A stretch of 64,000 nt of DNA from Chloroflexaceae bacterium. GTDB lineage: Bacteria; Chloroflexota; Chloroflexia; Chloroflexales; Chloroflexaceae. This document shows, in pieces, positions 1 through 8,529 of the stretch. Position numbers and translations under genes: made by a program. The notes beneath the pieces are model-generated. The model worked only from the letters and a program-made list of their open reading frames with translations, was not told the origin of the DNA and ran no database searches. Location: positions 62,001 to 126,000 of the forward strand of contig JANWYD010000009.1 of assembly GCA_025057155.1 (NCBI GenBank). Direction: 5' to 3'. Position 1 is the first letter of the stretch, and every line of letters starts with the position of its first letter.

Positions 1-279
1 GGGCCAGAACGCCGCAGCCAGCTCCTGCGCCACGGGCGGCACGGATGCCGCGACCCGGGGCAGATCGGCGGCATCGGCCAGGTGGACGATCAGCGGATCG
101 TCGGCGGGGCGACCTTTGGCGGCGAAGATCGCCGCCACCGCCTCCGGGTTGAGGGCATCGCCACCCAGCCCGTAGACTGTCTCGGTGGGAAAGGCGACCA
201 GTTGCCCGGCGCGCAGCAGGGCCGCGGCGGCGGCGATGCCAGCAGCGTCGGGATGGAGGATCTGGGTTTCTATACTCAT
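1..279 (-). CDS. tsaC: Threonylcarbamoyl-AMP synthase (TsaC/Sua5/YrdC), 5' part
   Basis: The gene runs off the left edge, so only the first 93 codons are present. The family makes threonylcarbamoyl-AMP from threonine, bicarbonate and ATP for t6A37 modification of ANN-decoding tRNAs. The N-terminus shows the YrdC signature: a LVAFPTETVYGLGGDA stretch near residues 27-42, then IFAAKGRP and DDPLIVHL, which hold the substrate-binding Lys/Arg residues. The ATG at 279-277 is preceded by a GAGAAG stretch. The family is identified by motif; whether it is the short (TsaC) or long (Sua5) form cannot be seen because the C-terminus is missing. Confidence 0.9.
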   Translation of the reverse strand, partial: MSIETQILHPDAAGIAAAAALLRAGQLVAFPTETVYGLGGDALNPEAVAAIFAAKGRPADDPLIVHLADAADLPRVAASVPPVAQELAAAFWP

Positions 280-300
280 AGAGGGCTTCTCAGAAAAGCT

Positions 301-375
301 GACGCAAGGGCGCAGAGACGCAAGGCGTTGGTGATACTGATCTTTCGAGACTTTGCGCCTCTGCGCCTTTGCGTC
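301..375. repeat. Imperfect 24-bp inverted repeat (GACGCAA...GCGCAGAG type)
   Basis: The arm at 301-324 (GACGCAAGGGCGCAGAGACG...) is nearly the reverse complement of the arm at 351-375 (...CTCTGCGCCTTTGCGTC), with a loop of about 26 nt. It lies in the upstream intergenic region of tsaC. A degenerate relative (CTGCGTCTGCGCGCCTTTGCG) lies near 50370. It looks like a dispersed palindromic intergenic repeat rather than a gene. Confidence 0.6.
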
Positions 376-408
376 ACTACCGGCGGTTCAGGCGGGGAAG
401 CCTCAGTA

Positions 409-540
409 CTCTGTGAACGAAGTTTTTCGGCAACGCCCCCTCCCCAACCCTCCCCCGCTGGGGGAGGGAGTCCGGCTCCTCCCCCCAACGGGGGGAGGTT
501 GGAAGGGGGGCAGAAAGGCAAGGAAACATCGTTCACAGCC
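409..540. repeat. MITE-like element, family 1, copy A
   Basis: A short non-coding element of about 130 bp. Its ends are inverted: CTCTGTGAACGAAGTTTTTC on the left, and GAAACATCGTTCACAG on the right as read on the plus strand. The interior is two back-to-back C/G-rich hairpins (CCTCCCCCGCTGGGGGAGG and CTCCCCCCAACGGGGGGAG). TA precedes the left end. Related copies lie near 3625, 22758 and 54871. It contains no coding capacity. The rest of the 280-737 gap holds only the 301-375 repeat and the presumed promoter region of the following MFS gene. Confidence 0.65.
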
Positions 541-737
541 TGCTCAGTTCCGTGAGAAAGACTGTAGGATTTATTGTAACCCTTAGCGAAGAAACTGCAC
601 ACCCGTGGGAGGGCTGTCAGGGCCGTTGCAACGTCCACCACGTTTGGCCCTTATCTATTCACCCCTCACCCCCCGACCCCTGACTATGATACAGGGGACG
701 CCCTCCGGCCGCATGAGAAGGCAGACCTCGCAGATCC

Positions 738-1967
738 ATGCCCAGCCTGACCCGCCCCGCGCGGCGCTACCTGTTCCACGCCGCGCTTCTGACCTCTGGC
801 CTCGCCATCAGCGGCCTGTTCTACAACCTGTTGCTGGTGGAACTTGGCTATGACCGGCGCGGCGTCGGGCTGCCTCTGGCCGGCAAGACGCCGCTGCTGG
901 GGCTGCTCAACAGCCTGCCGGTGCTGGCGGCTGCGCTGAGCAGCCTGCCAATCCTGTGGGCGGTGCAGCGGATCGGTCTGCGCCCCTCGCTGATCCTCGG
1001 CGCGCTGCTTCACACTGTGGCGCTGCTGGGCGTAGCATTGTGGCCAGATCCGGCCCCATTGCTGCTCTGCGCCGCGTTGAGCGGCCCGGCAGCGGTGCTC
1101 TTCCAGGTCAGCGCCGCGCCCTTCATGATGCGCCACAGCCGCCCGGCTGAACGCGATACGCTTTTCGCCCTCAATGGCGCGCTGCTCATTGGCGCGGCGG
1201 GCCTGGGCAACCTGATCGGCGGTCCGCTCCCAGGCCTGGTCTCCAGCGTCCTGGGAGTGCCGCCGGGCGCCCCGGCCTACCGCGCCACCTTTGCCATTGC
1301 CGCGACGCTGGTCACCCTCGCCGCGTTGCCGCTGCTGCTGCCAGCGGAACCGGCCTGCACACCGCAGCCCGGAAAGCCTGCACCGCTCGGCGCCAGCGGA
1401 CTGGTCCGTGCCGCCTTCAGCGCCTGGCCCTTCACCCTCTCGCCGCTGCTGATTTCCCTCGGCGCGGCGCTGCTCATCCCCTTCCTCAACCTCTACTTCC
1501 GCCAGCGCTACAACGCTTCCGATGCCGCTCTGGGCATCATCTTTGCGGCCATCGGCGTCGCCACCGGGGCCGCTACCCTCCTGGGGCCATGGCTGTCGCG
1601 ACGCTTTGGCAAGATTGGCAGTGTTGTGCTGACCCAGGCCCTCTCCATCCCGTGCCTGCTGCTGCTGGGCCTGGCGCCCACGCTCTGGCTCGCCGTTATG
1701 GTGGCTCTGGCCCGAGGATCGCTGATGAACATGTCCATGCCGATTTATGAAGCCTACGCTATGGAACGCACCCCCGAGGCCGCTCGCCCGACGGTGATAG
1801 GACTTATCGAGGGCGCCTTCTCCGCTGGATACATTATTGGTCCGACCGTCAGTGCTATCGTGCAGCAACGCTACGGCTTCGGCCCTCTCTTTGTCGCCAC
1901 CGCATGCCTCTACGCCTGCGCCGTCGTCGCCAATACGCTTTTGTTTCTGCGCCCCCGGCGCAGGTGA
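738..1967 (+). CDS. Major facilitator superfamily transporter
   Basis: A 409-residue integral membrane protein with about 12 hydrophobic helices split into two halves by a polar central loop (around residues 195-215), the usual MFS size and shape. The substrate is not identifiable: none of the short motifs diagnostic of sugar, drug or siderophore carriers is clear. The ATG follows a weak AGAAGGCAG stretch. TATGAT at 685-690 sits inside a small CCCCTG...CAGGGG hairpin and may be part of its promoter. It stands alone, with repeats on both sides. Confidence 0.75.
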   Translation: MPSLTRPARRYLFHAALLTSGLAISGLFYNLLLVELGYDRRGVGLPLAGKTPLLGLLNSLPVLAAALSSLPILWAVQRIGLRPSLILGALLHTVALLGVALWPDPAPLLLCAALSGPAAVLFQVSAAPFMMRHSRPAERDTLFALNGALLIGAAGLGNLIGGPLPGLVSSVLGVPPGAPAYRATFAIAATLVTLAALPLLLPAEPACTPQPGKPAPLGASGLVRAAFSAWPFTLSPLLISLGAALLIPFLNLYFRQRYNASDAALGIIFAAIGVATGAATLLGPWLSRRFGKIGSVVLTQALSIPCLLLLGLAPTLWLAVMVALARGSLMNMSMPIYEAYAMERTPEAARPTVIGLIEGAFSAGYIIGPTVSAIVQQRYGFGPLFVATACLYACAVVANTLLFLRPRRR

Positions 1968-2117
1968 GGTGACCATGCGCCCCCACGCGCCATGTGCTGG
2001 AGAGCCAGGCTCTGCCGGTCCTCCCACAACCCACGCCGGTTGGTGCGATGTGGAGAAACCGGGGGTTCTCCGCGCCCCGGCCCGCTGGGAGCGGAACACC
2101 GCTCCCCGCCCGGAAGG

Positions 2118-2298
2118 GGTTTAAGGGCGGACAGAACACCCGAGCGAACACCGCCGCTATCGCATTGAGACAGCCCCGAGCACGGCGCTGGCCGCCCCTC
2201 TCCCGCGTGCGGGAGAGGGGCAGGGGGTGAGGGTGAAACGGCGCATCCCAACGCCGTGAATCACATCTGCGCTCATGCGTTCTGTCCGCCCTTAAACC
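2118..2298. mobile_element. 181-bp non-autonomous element with about 29-bp terminal inverted repeats
   Basis: The left end GGTTTAAGGGCGGACAGAAC (from 2118) is the reverse complement of the right end ending at 2298 (GTTCTGTCCGCCCTTAAACC). The match continues imperfectly to GAGCG. The interior is non-coding and carries a CCCCTCTCCCGCG...GCGGGAGAGGGG hairpin. No transposase is present and no clear target duplication is visible. I saw no second copy in this window. Confidence 0.7.
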
Positions 2299-2372
2299 GG
2301 GAGAGGCGGGGGGGCAACGCCCTTCTGGGAACCGTCTCTCTCTACGCCTCCACATCTGCTACACTATAAACC

Positions 2373-3620
2373 ATGAACCAGATCTTACGTCTCTTCATCC
2401 TGGCGTTGCTGGTTACGGCCTGCGCCGGTCCTCCGCCCGCAGCTACCCCGGTTGCTACACCGACAGCGGCTCCGGCTACAGCGTTGCCCATCCCGCCCGT
2501 CGCCACGGTTCCTCCGGCCGCGCCGGGCATGCCTGCGCCGCTCTACGTGCTCGAACGGGGCCAGATCGCCCGCATCGAACGTGACGCCACTACCCGCGTC
2601 CTGCTTACCAGCGAGAGCAGCGCGCTCCCCGGCGTGCCACCGATCGCCACGTTTACCGTCGCGCCCTCCGGGGCGCTGGCCTACGTCGTTGGCGACCTGG
2701 ACGCCGACCGGCTCTCCATCGCCAGATCGGAGGGCGAGAATGTCACCGTGCTCTACAGCGTGCCGGGCCACGAACTGAGCGACCTGCTTTTTACCCCGGA
2801 CAGCGGGGCGATCTTCCTGCGCCTGCTCAATAACAACCAGACCCCTGACGTTCCCAGCGGGATGTACCGCCTGCCTGCGACCGGCGGCGCGCCCGAGCTG
2901 GTGCTGGCCGATGACCCGGTGGACGATCCGGCCAACCCCTCGCGCGCGGTGAGTTCCTACCTGCCGGTGGCCTTCAGCCCCGACGGCGCTCAACTGCTGG
3001 TAGAGGTGCAGTCCCTGTTCTACGAAGACTGCGGCATCGGCTTCATGCCCGCCGGCGGCGGCGAGGTGCTCCGGGTCACGTTGCCGCCAGACACGCGCAG
3101 CTACTGTGGCGAAACAGCCTGGGCGCCCGATGGGCGGTCGGTGCTCTTTCTTGCCGGCCCGAAGGAAGGGCCGGGGGCTGGTCCGCAGCTCTGGCGCGCC
3201 GACGCGACCAGCGGCGCTGCCGAATTGATCGTCGGCGGCGACCGGTACGCCCGCGCGCCCATTGCCCTCCCCAACGGGGCGATCCGCTACTTTCTGGCCC
3301 GTGTGGAGCGCGACGCCAGCGGCGTCGTGACCGGCGGCAGCTTTACCCCGGCGGAACTCGCCGCCCCCGGCGCTGAGCCGCGCGAAATCGGTCCGGCTTT
3401 CAGCGATCGCCTGGAACGGGCGTTGTGGGCTCCTGGAGGCGCCGGGGCGGTGCTCGAAATTGACACCGAGCAGGGGGTCGAACTGCGCTGGACCCCGATC
3501 GGCGACGTGGCGACCGTCTTGCCCGGCACCCGCGAACGGGCCGGGGGGCTGGCATGGGGTCCTGTGGAACCGCGCGCCCGCCGCGCCGCGCCGGTCGTTG
3601 CTCTCCTCCCGGAGCCTTGA
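2373..3620 (+). CDS. Secreted lipoprotein with TolB-like beta-propeller
   Basis: A 415-residue protein with a lipoprotein signal peptide (hydrophobic LFILALLVTAC; predicted lipidated Cys17). A Pro/Ala/Thr-rich linker follows, then repeated segments such as FTPDSGAIFLRL, FSPDGAQLLVEV and WAPDGRSVLFLA, typical of WD40/TolB-like propeller blades. It is probably anchored on the outer face of the membrane; the function is unknown. A TATAAA box (2365-2370) or TACACT (2360-2365) lies immediately before the ATG, so the transcript may be leaderless. Its stop (3618-3620) was probably once 4 nt from the hemW start, before a mobile element inserted. Confidence 0.75.
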   Translation: MNQILRLFILALLVTACAGPPPAATPVATPTAAPATALPIPPVATVPPAAPGMPAPLYVLERGQIARIERDATTRVLLTSESSALPGVPPIATFTVAPSGALAYVVGDLDADRLSIARSEGENVTVLYSVPGHELSDLLFTPDSGAIFLRLLNNNQTPDVPSGMYRLPATGGAPELVLADDPVDDPANPSRAVSSYLPVAFSPDGAQLLVEVQSLFYEDCGIGFMPAGGGEVLRVTLPPDTRSYCGETAWAPDGRSVLFLAGPKEGPGAGPQLWRADATSGAAELIVGGDRYARAPIALPNGAIRYFLARVERDASGVVTGGSFTPAELAAPGAEPREIGPAFSDRLERALWAPGGAGAVLEIDTEQGVELRWTPIGDVATVLPGTRERAGGLAWGPVEPRARRAAPVVALLPEP

Positions 3621-3624
3621 TATA

Positions 3625-3939
3625 GTCTGTAAAGTAAGTTGCCTTGCATTTCCGTCCCCCTCCTGACCTCCCCCCGGTTGGGGGAGGAGCCGGGATCCCT
3701 CCCCCAGCGGGGAGGGTTGGGGAGTTCTCAGGTGTAGAGTTTTCCGGCGCATCCTCGCGTCCCATGCGCCATCCGGGGCATTGGGACGCCCAACTCCCCC
3801 CGCTCCCGCGAGCGGGAGAGCGGGGCGGGGGGTGAGGACCGTAAGCGCATTGGAATGCCGAAAACCCCCGCTCGCCCAAAAAACCCTACACCTGAGAGGG
3901 GTTGGGGAGGGGGTTTAGCGAAAAACGTTGTTTACAGAC
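3625..3939. mobile_element. MITE-like element, family 1, copy B (interrupted by a second element)
   Basis: The left end GTCTGTAAAGTAAGTT and the right end (GTTTACAGAC as read) are inverted and flanked by TA on both sides (3623-3624 and 3940-3941), suggesting a TA target duplication. The core resembles copies A, C and D, but it is 315 bp because a 174-bp element plus an 11-bp duplication (185 bp) sits inside. Removing those leaves 130 bp, matching the other copies. The right end abuts the hemW ATG at 3942. Confidence 0.75.
3725..3898. mobile_element. MITE-like element, family 2, nested copy (174 bp, 11-bp target duplication)
   Basis: The ends are TTCTCAGGTGTAGAGTTTTC and, inverted, CTCTCAGGTGTAGGGTTTTT. 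It is flanked by perfect 11-bp direct repeats GGGTTGGGGAG at 3714-3724 and 3899-3909. Uninterrupted relatives of the host element (for example the reverse complement of the copy near 54900) contain that 11-mer only once, so this is an insertion. A second 174-bp copy lies at 38472. The interior is non-coding, with a GC hairpin. Confidence 0.8.
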
Positions 3940-3941
3940 TA

Positions 3942-5093
3942 ATGAAGCACCTCTACATCCACATCCCCTTCTGTCACCGGCGTTGCAGCTATTGCGACTT
4001 CAACACCTACGCCAATATGGAGTCGCGTATTGAAGCCTACGTAGATGCGCTGTGCGCCGAACTGGCGATGCTGGCCGCCGGGCCGCAACCGCCGCCTGCG
4101 CTCTCGCCTGAGGCCGCCGCGCTGCGCCCGACGATCTTTCTTGGCGGAGGCACGCCGACCATGCTCACCCTGGCCCAGATGGAGCGGGTGCTGGCGGCGG
4201 CCGCTGCTCTCGTGCCCCTGGAAGGGGCCGAGATCACCTGCGAAGCCAACCCCGGCACGGTGCTCGAACGCGACTACCTGCGCGGCCTGCGCGACCTGGG
4301 GGTCAACCGCCTGAGCATGGGCGTGCAGAGCCTCCACGACCCCACCCTGCGCGTCCTGGGCCGCATCCACACCGCTGCGGAGGCCCGCCGCAGCTTCGAG
4401 GACGCCCGCGCCGCCGGGTTTGCCAGCATCAGCCTCGACTTCATCTTCGGGCTACCCGGCCAGACCCTGGAGCAGTGGGAGCACACCCTGGAAACCATCG
4501 TCGCCTGGGCGCCTGAGCACCTCTCACTATATGCGCTGATCCTCGAAGAGCGCACGCCCCTGTACGCCCAGGTCACCGCGGGACGGGTGAGCGTGCCTGA
4601 CGACGACGCGACCGCCGCGATGTATGAGGCCGCGATGGCGCGCCTCGGCGCCGCCGGCTATGAGCACTACGAGATCTCCAACTGGACCCGCGGCCAGCCC
4701 TGCCACCACAACCTGGCCTACTGGCTGAACAGCGACTACCTGGCCGCCGGCGCCGGCGCCCACGGCCACATTTATCCGCTCCGCTACTGTAACATTCTGG
4801 GGATTGACGAGTATATCCGGGCCGTTCAAGCCGGACGGCGACCCATTGCTGAGACAACAGCGCTTACGCTCGCCGACCTGGAGGCCGAAACGATGATGAT
4901 GGGCCTGCGGCTCAGCCGCGGCGTCGGCGCGGAGCACTTCGCCGCCCGCTGCGGCAGGAGCCTGGAAGCGGCCTACGGCCCCGTCCTGCGCGACCTGGCG
5001 GCCCGGGGCCTGATCGAGCAAGGCGCAGGGCGGGTGCGGCTCACCGCGCGGGGGCGTATGCTGGGCAACCGGGTGTTCGAGCGGTTTGTGTAG
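3942..5093 (+). CDS. hemW: HemW-type radical SAM heme chaperone (HemN-like)
   Basis: A 383-residue radical SAM protein. The N-terminus MKHLYIHIPFC continues into CHRRCSYCDF, a CxxxCxYC cluster motif followed by the DF typical of HemW rather than true HemN. FLGGGTPT, the SMGVQS region and the C-terminal winged-helix segment (MMMGLRL...) support the family. Heme chaperoning is a family inference; coproporphyrinogen oxidase activity is less likely. I chose ATG 3942 because the family begins a few residues before YIHIPFC. An in-frame upstream extension is encoded by mobile-element DNA. No Shine-Dalgarno is visible before this ATG, since the element's TA end touches it. Confidence 0.88.
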   Translation: MKHLYIHIPFCHRRCSYCDFNTYANMESRIEAYVDALCAELAMLAAGPQPPPALSPEAAALRPTIFLGGGTPTMLTLAQMERVLAAAAALVPLEGAEITCEANPGTVLERDYLRGLRDLGVNRLSMGVQSLHDPTLRVLGRIHTAAEARRSFEDARAAGFASISLDFIFGLPGQTLEQWEHTLETIVAWAPEHLSLYALILEERTPLYAQVTAGRVSVPDDDATAAMYEAAMARLGAAGYEHYEISNWTRGQPCHHNLAYWLNSDYLAAGAGAHGHIYPLRYCNILGIDEYIRAVQAGRRPIAETTALTLADLEAETMMMGLRLSRGVGAEHFAARCGRSLEAAYGPVLRDLAARGLIEQGAGRVRLTARGRMLGNRVFERFV

Positions 5094-5110
5094 GGGTGAA
5101 AGGGATCGCC

Positions 5111-5866
5111 CTACGCGGCGTCTGAGCCTACCAGGCCGCCGCGCTCGATGACCAGCATGTTCCCGGCGGTTACGCAGAGAGGGATGGCCAGCAGATTGAC
5201 CAGAGGGATGGAGACCAGAGCGAAGGCCAGGAGGCCAAAGCCCAGACTGCCCGGCAGCATGCGCCGCACAATGGCCAGCTTGGCGCGGAAGCGCCAGCGC
5301 CGCCGCTCCAGCGGGCCGTCGAAGAAATCCAGGCAGGCAATGGTCGCGCCGAGGAGCACATTTGCCGCCATCTGGAGAAACGCGCCAACGCCAGGCACGA
5401 GCAGCAAGAGCAGCGAGGGCAGCCAGATCGCCAGGGCCAGGGCCAGCTTTTTGCTCTCAAACAGCAAGGCTCGCCAGACATCGTAGGCCGCCGCGGGCAG
5501 CGAAAACGGGCGCTTGATGTGGGTCTCGCCCACGTAGAGAGCCTCCAACTCCTCGGAGAGCTGGCTGTACCAGGGCGCGCCGAGCACTACCCCGAAGCGC
5601 ACCAGCAAAAAGCCAATCCCCAGCGCCAGGGTCAGACCTACCACCGCCCGCGCCAGCCACAGGAGCGCCGTGCCGAGCGCGCCTTCCCAGGTCAGGAAGC
5701 GATCAACAGCCTGCCAGGCCGCTGCGAACAGCCCGAAGTAGAGCAGGGCGGCCACCACCACGTTCACCAGGATGGGCGCGATCACGTAGCCCCACAGTCG
5801 CGGCGTGCGGTTGAGCAGCGCCAGAGCGCGGAACGGGTAGAGCACCCCCGTCAGAATATCCACCAT
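5111..5866 (-). CDS. EI24/CysZ-domain membrane protein
   Basis: A 251-residue protein with about four to six membrane helices and the EI24 (PF07264-like) pattern: an N-terminal GVLYPFRALALLNRTPRLW segment, a central SELEALYVGE loop and helical pairs around LLLLLVPGVGAFLQ. Relatives include the sulfate transporter CysZ and uncharacterised proteins; no sulfur-assimilation neighbours are present, so no substrate is assigned. It lies 26 nt downstream of the NADH dehydrogenase gene on the same strand and is probably cotranscribed with it. Confidence 0.75.
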   Translation of the reverse strand: MVDILTGVLYPFRALALLNRTPRLWGYVIAPILVNVVVAALLYFGLFAAAWQAVDRFLTWEGALGTALLWLARAVVGLTLALGIGFLLVRFGVVLGAPWYSQLSEELEALYVGETHIKRPFSLPAAAYDVWRALLFESKKLALALAIWLPSLLLLLVPGVGAFLQMAANVLLGATIACLDFFDGPLERRRWRFRAKLAIVRRMLPGSLGFGLLAFALVSIPLVNLLAIPLCVTAGNMLVIERGGLVGSDAA

Positions 5867-5892
5867 GGATTGGCCTCATGCCCGAAGACAGC

Positions 5893-7350
5893 TCAACCAG
5901 ACTCCCCGGGCCCTGGCTGCTCAGCAAGACCCTGCGGTGCAACTCTCCGAGTTGCACCCACTGGCAAGCCGGGTAGTTCAGGCTTCGGCCCGGTGATCAA
6001 CCGCAGACCACGGTCATAGGTGAAGTAACTGTAGGCCCAGTTCAAGAAGACCACGATGCGGTTGCGAAAGCCCACCAGCGACATCAGATGCACCACCAGC
6101 CAGCCCGCCCAGGCCAGATAGCCGCTCAGGCGAATGCCAAAGGCGTCGAGCACGGCCACGCGCCGGCCAATGGTGGCCATGTTGCCCTTATCGAAGTACC
6201 GGAACGGCTTCATCGGCCTGCGGCGGATACGAGCGAGAATATTGTGCGCCGCCCGTTCAGCCATCTGGATCGCCACCGGCGCCACCATGGGGTAGGGTGT
6301 CGGCGGCCGCCCGCGGCGAGGCGGGGACTCCAGGTAGGCCATATCACCGATCACGAAGACCTCGGGACGCCCCGGCAGGTTGAGCGTCGGCTCGACGGGG
6401 ATGCGTCCGCCACGGGCCTGCGCGATCCCCAGCCGGTCAGCCAGGGACGCCGCGCGCACTCCAGCGGCCCAGACCACCACCCCCGCCTCGATCTGACTGC
6501 CGTCGGCGAAGGTCACAGTGCCGCGGTCTACTGAAGCCACAGGAGATTGCAGACGCACCTCCACGCCCATGGCCTCCAGACGGCGGATGGCCTCCCGCTG
6601 CAACTGCGGAGGAAAGGCGGCGAGCACGGTCGGACCGGCTTCTACCAGCACCACCCGCGCCTCAGAGATGTCGAGCATGGGATAATCGTGGAGCAGAACA
6701 TGATTGATCAACTCCACAAACGCCCCGGCCAGTTCCACGCCCGTCGGCCCGCCACCGACCACCACCAGGGTCTTCAACTTGCGGCGCTGCGCGCGGTCGG
6801 CCTCGCTCACGGCGTATTCAAAGTTCGCAAGCACCGCATTGCGCAGCAACTCGGCGTCCTCAAGATCCTTCAGGCCATAGGTATGCGCAGCCAGGGCCTC
6901 GTTGCCGAAATAATTATTCTCGCTGCCGGCGGCCAGAATGAGATAATCGTAGGGCAAATGGGCCGTGGCGGTCATCACCACCTGCTGCTCAAAATCCACG
7001 CCGAGCACCTCGGCCATCATGAAACTGACGTTGCTGTATCGGCGCAGGATCGCCCGCACGGGATGGGCCACCGACTCCGGCTCCAGACCCGCGGTCGCCA
7101 CCTGGTAGAGCAGGGGCCAGAAGCCGTGGTAGTTGTTACGGTCTATAACCAGCACATCCACATCCTTGCCGCCGAGGGCGCGGGCGGCGGTAAGACCGCC
7201 AAAGCCCGCGCCGACGATGATCACCCGTGGCCGCGCCGAGGGCCAGGGGCGGGCGCCGTAGCGCCGGTATATGGCGGCGGGATCAAGGGGCGTCGGCGGA
7301 ACAGCGCCGTCACGTCCGGTCCCATCTGAAACCATATTCTGCATCAGCAT
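5893..7350 (-). CDS. ndh: Type II NADH:quinone oxidoreductase (NDH-2 family flavoprotein)
   Basis: A 485-residue protein with an N-terminal FAD-binding Rossmann motif (VIIVGAGFGGL), an NNYHGFWPLLYQVATAGLEPE segment characteristic of NDH-2, a second dinucleotide motif (VVVGGGPTGVELAG) for NAD(P)H, and a C-terminal amphipathic/hydrophobic tail suited to peripheral membrane binding. It would pass electrons from NADH to the quinone pool without proton pumping. ATG 7350 is chosen because GAGGAG lies 5 nt upstream; an upstream in-frame start would add 28 residues with no such site. It forms a two-gene unit with the EI24 gene and diverges from the ACIII operon. Confidence 0.88.
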   Translation of the reverse strand: MLMQNMVSDGTGRDGAVPPTPLDPAAIYRRYGARPWPSARPRVIIVGAGFGGLTAARALGGKDVDVLVIDRNNYHGFWPLLYQVATAGLEPESVAHPVRAILRRYSNVSFMMAEVLGVDFEQQVVMTATAHLPYDYLILAAGSENNYFGNEALAAHTYGLKDLEDAELLRNAVLANFEYAVSEADRAQRRKLKTLVVVGGGPTGVELAGAFVELINHVLLHDYPMLDISEARVVLVEAGPTVLAAFPPQLQREAIRRLEAMGVEVRLQSPVASVDRGTVTFADGSQIEAGVVVWAAGVRAASLADRLGIAQARGGRIPVEPTLNLPGRPEVFVIGDMAYLESPPRRGRPPTPYPMVAPVAIQMAERAAHNILARIRRRPMKPFRYFDKGNMATIGRRVAVLDAFGIRLSGYLAWAGWLVVHLMSLVGFRNRIVVFLNWAYSYFTYDRGLRLITGPKPELPGLPVGATRRVAPQGLAEQPGPGESG

Positions 7351-7688
7351 ATCCTCCTCAAGAACATCCCTACCATCGTAACACGGAACGCGGTTTCTAT
7401 CCTGCCCGTGGGGCCACCCGGCGAGTCGCCCCACCGGTTTGCCCCACCCTGGGATGTAACTCCTGGTCGTACTGTTAATAACAACACAAGATGTATGGTA
7501 TGATTGCCCCTGTCCGTGCGGGAAAGATGGAACGTGCGCGACCCGCCGGGGCGCCGGCAGGCAGGCTTTTACGAGAGGTGGATTGCTTTATATGTAATTA
7601 CCCATACAGTGATGTGATCCAGCATACATAAAATATGGCATTATATTGCGATTTGACAGTCTCGCGATCGTCGCCGAAGGCAGCTTGA

Positions 7689-7717
7689 TTGACACAAAAG
7701 TAATAGCGGCTTATAAT
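7689..7717 (+). promoter_or_regulatory. Consensus sigma-70 promoter of the ACIII operon
   Basis: TTGACA at 7689-7694 and TATAAT at 7712-7717 are separated by exactly 17 nt, a perfect housekeeping-type promoter, giving a leader of about 50 nt to actA. The remainder of the 7351-7773 gap is AT-richer than the surroundings; near 7400-7440 there is a GTGGGGC...GCCCCAC inverted repeat. Confidence 0.85.
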
Positions 7718-7773
7718 AGGTTTCAGATAGCGCTCCCCGCTATGCACAGGGTTCCCCTAGAAGGCAACGAGGC

Positions 7774-8433
7774 ATGGGACAGATCTTCCCTCGCAACGCC
7801 AACCGGCTGGCCTGGCTGAGCGTTTTCGCTGGTCTGTTGCTCATCGCAGAGCTGGTGCTGATCCTGGCGGTCTACTTTCGGTCGAACTACTTCCGGCAGG
7901 TCAATGTCGCCATCGAGCAGCCGGTCGCCTTCAGCCATCAGTTGCACAATGGCGTCCTTGGCATTGACTGCCGCTACTGCCACGTGTCGGTCAACGAGTC
8001 ATACTTCGCCAACATCCCCGCCACCGAAACCTGCATGACCTGCCACTCGCAGATCAAGACGTTCAGCCCCAAGATTGCGCCGGTCATCGAAAGCTACACC
8101 ACCGGCAAGCCCATCCTGTGGAACAAAGTGCATCGCGTGCCCGGCTTCGTCTACTTTAACCACGCCATCCACGTCAACAAGGGCATCGGGTGTTCGACGT
8201 GCCACGGGCAGGTGAACGAGATGCCGGTGGTCTGGCAGCAACAGGCGATGTACATGGGCTGGTGCCTCAACTGCCACCGGAACCCTGAACAGTATGTGCG
8301 CCCGCGCGATGAGGTTTACAACATGGAGTACGTGGCGCCGGCGAACCAGGCGGCCCTGGGCCGCCAGCTTGTCGCCGAATATGGCATCATGCCCGCCGAT
8401 CAGCTCACGAACTGCTGGGTCTGCCACCGATAG
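7774..8433 (+). CDS. actA: Alternative complex III subunit ActA, pentaheme cytochrome c
   Basis: A 219-residue protein with an N-terminal membrane anchor (about residues 13-34) and five CxxCH heme sites at residues 66-70, 87-91, 140-144, 164-168 and 214-218, matching the known pentaheme ActA. ACIII is the menaquinol-oxidising complex that replaces cytochrome bc1 in Chloroflexales. ActA carries electrons on the periplasmic side toward auracyanin or another soluble acceptor. It is the first gene of actABCDEFG, about 55 nt after a consensus promoter. The last heme site is only one residue from the C-terminus. Confidence 0.95.
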   Translation: MGQIFPRNANRLAWLSVFAGLLLIAELVLILAVYFRSNYFRQVNVAIEQPVAFSHQLHNGVLGIDCRYCHVSVNESYFANIPATETCMTCHSQIKTFSPKIAPVIESYTTGKPILWNKVHRVPGFVYFNHAIHVNKGIGCSTCHGQVNEMPVVWQQQAMYMGWCLNCHRNPEQYVRPRDEVYNMEYVAPANQAALGRQLVAEYGIMPADQLTNCWVCHR

Positions 8434-8529
8434 GATGCGAGATGCGCCCGCGCCGTGCCGCCTGACCCTGGATCGCTGGCGCGCGGTTCTCCCTGACGCA
8501 TCCTTCGCACTAGCAAAGCGATTGCGGCA

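Noticed and set aside
684-2099. A 471-codon minus-strand frame opposite the MFS gene
   Set aside because: Arg/Gln/Glu-rich antisense artefact; the plus-strand frame encodes a coherent 12-helix protein.
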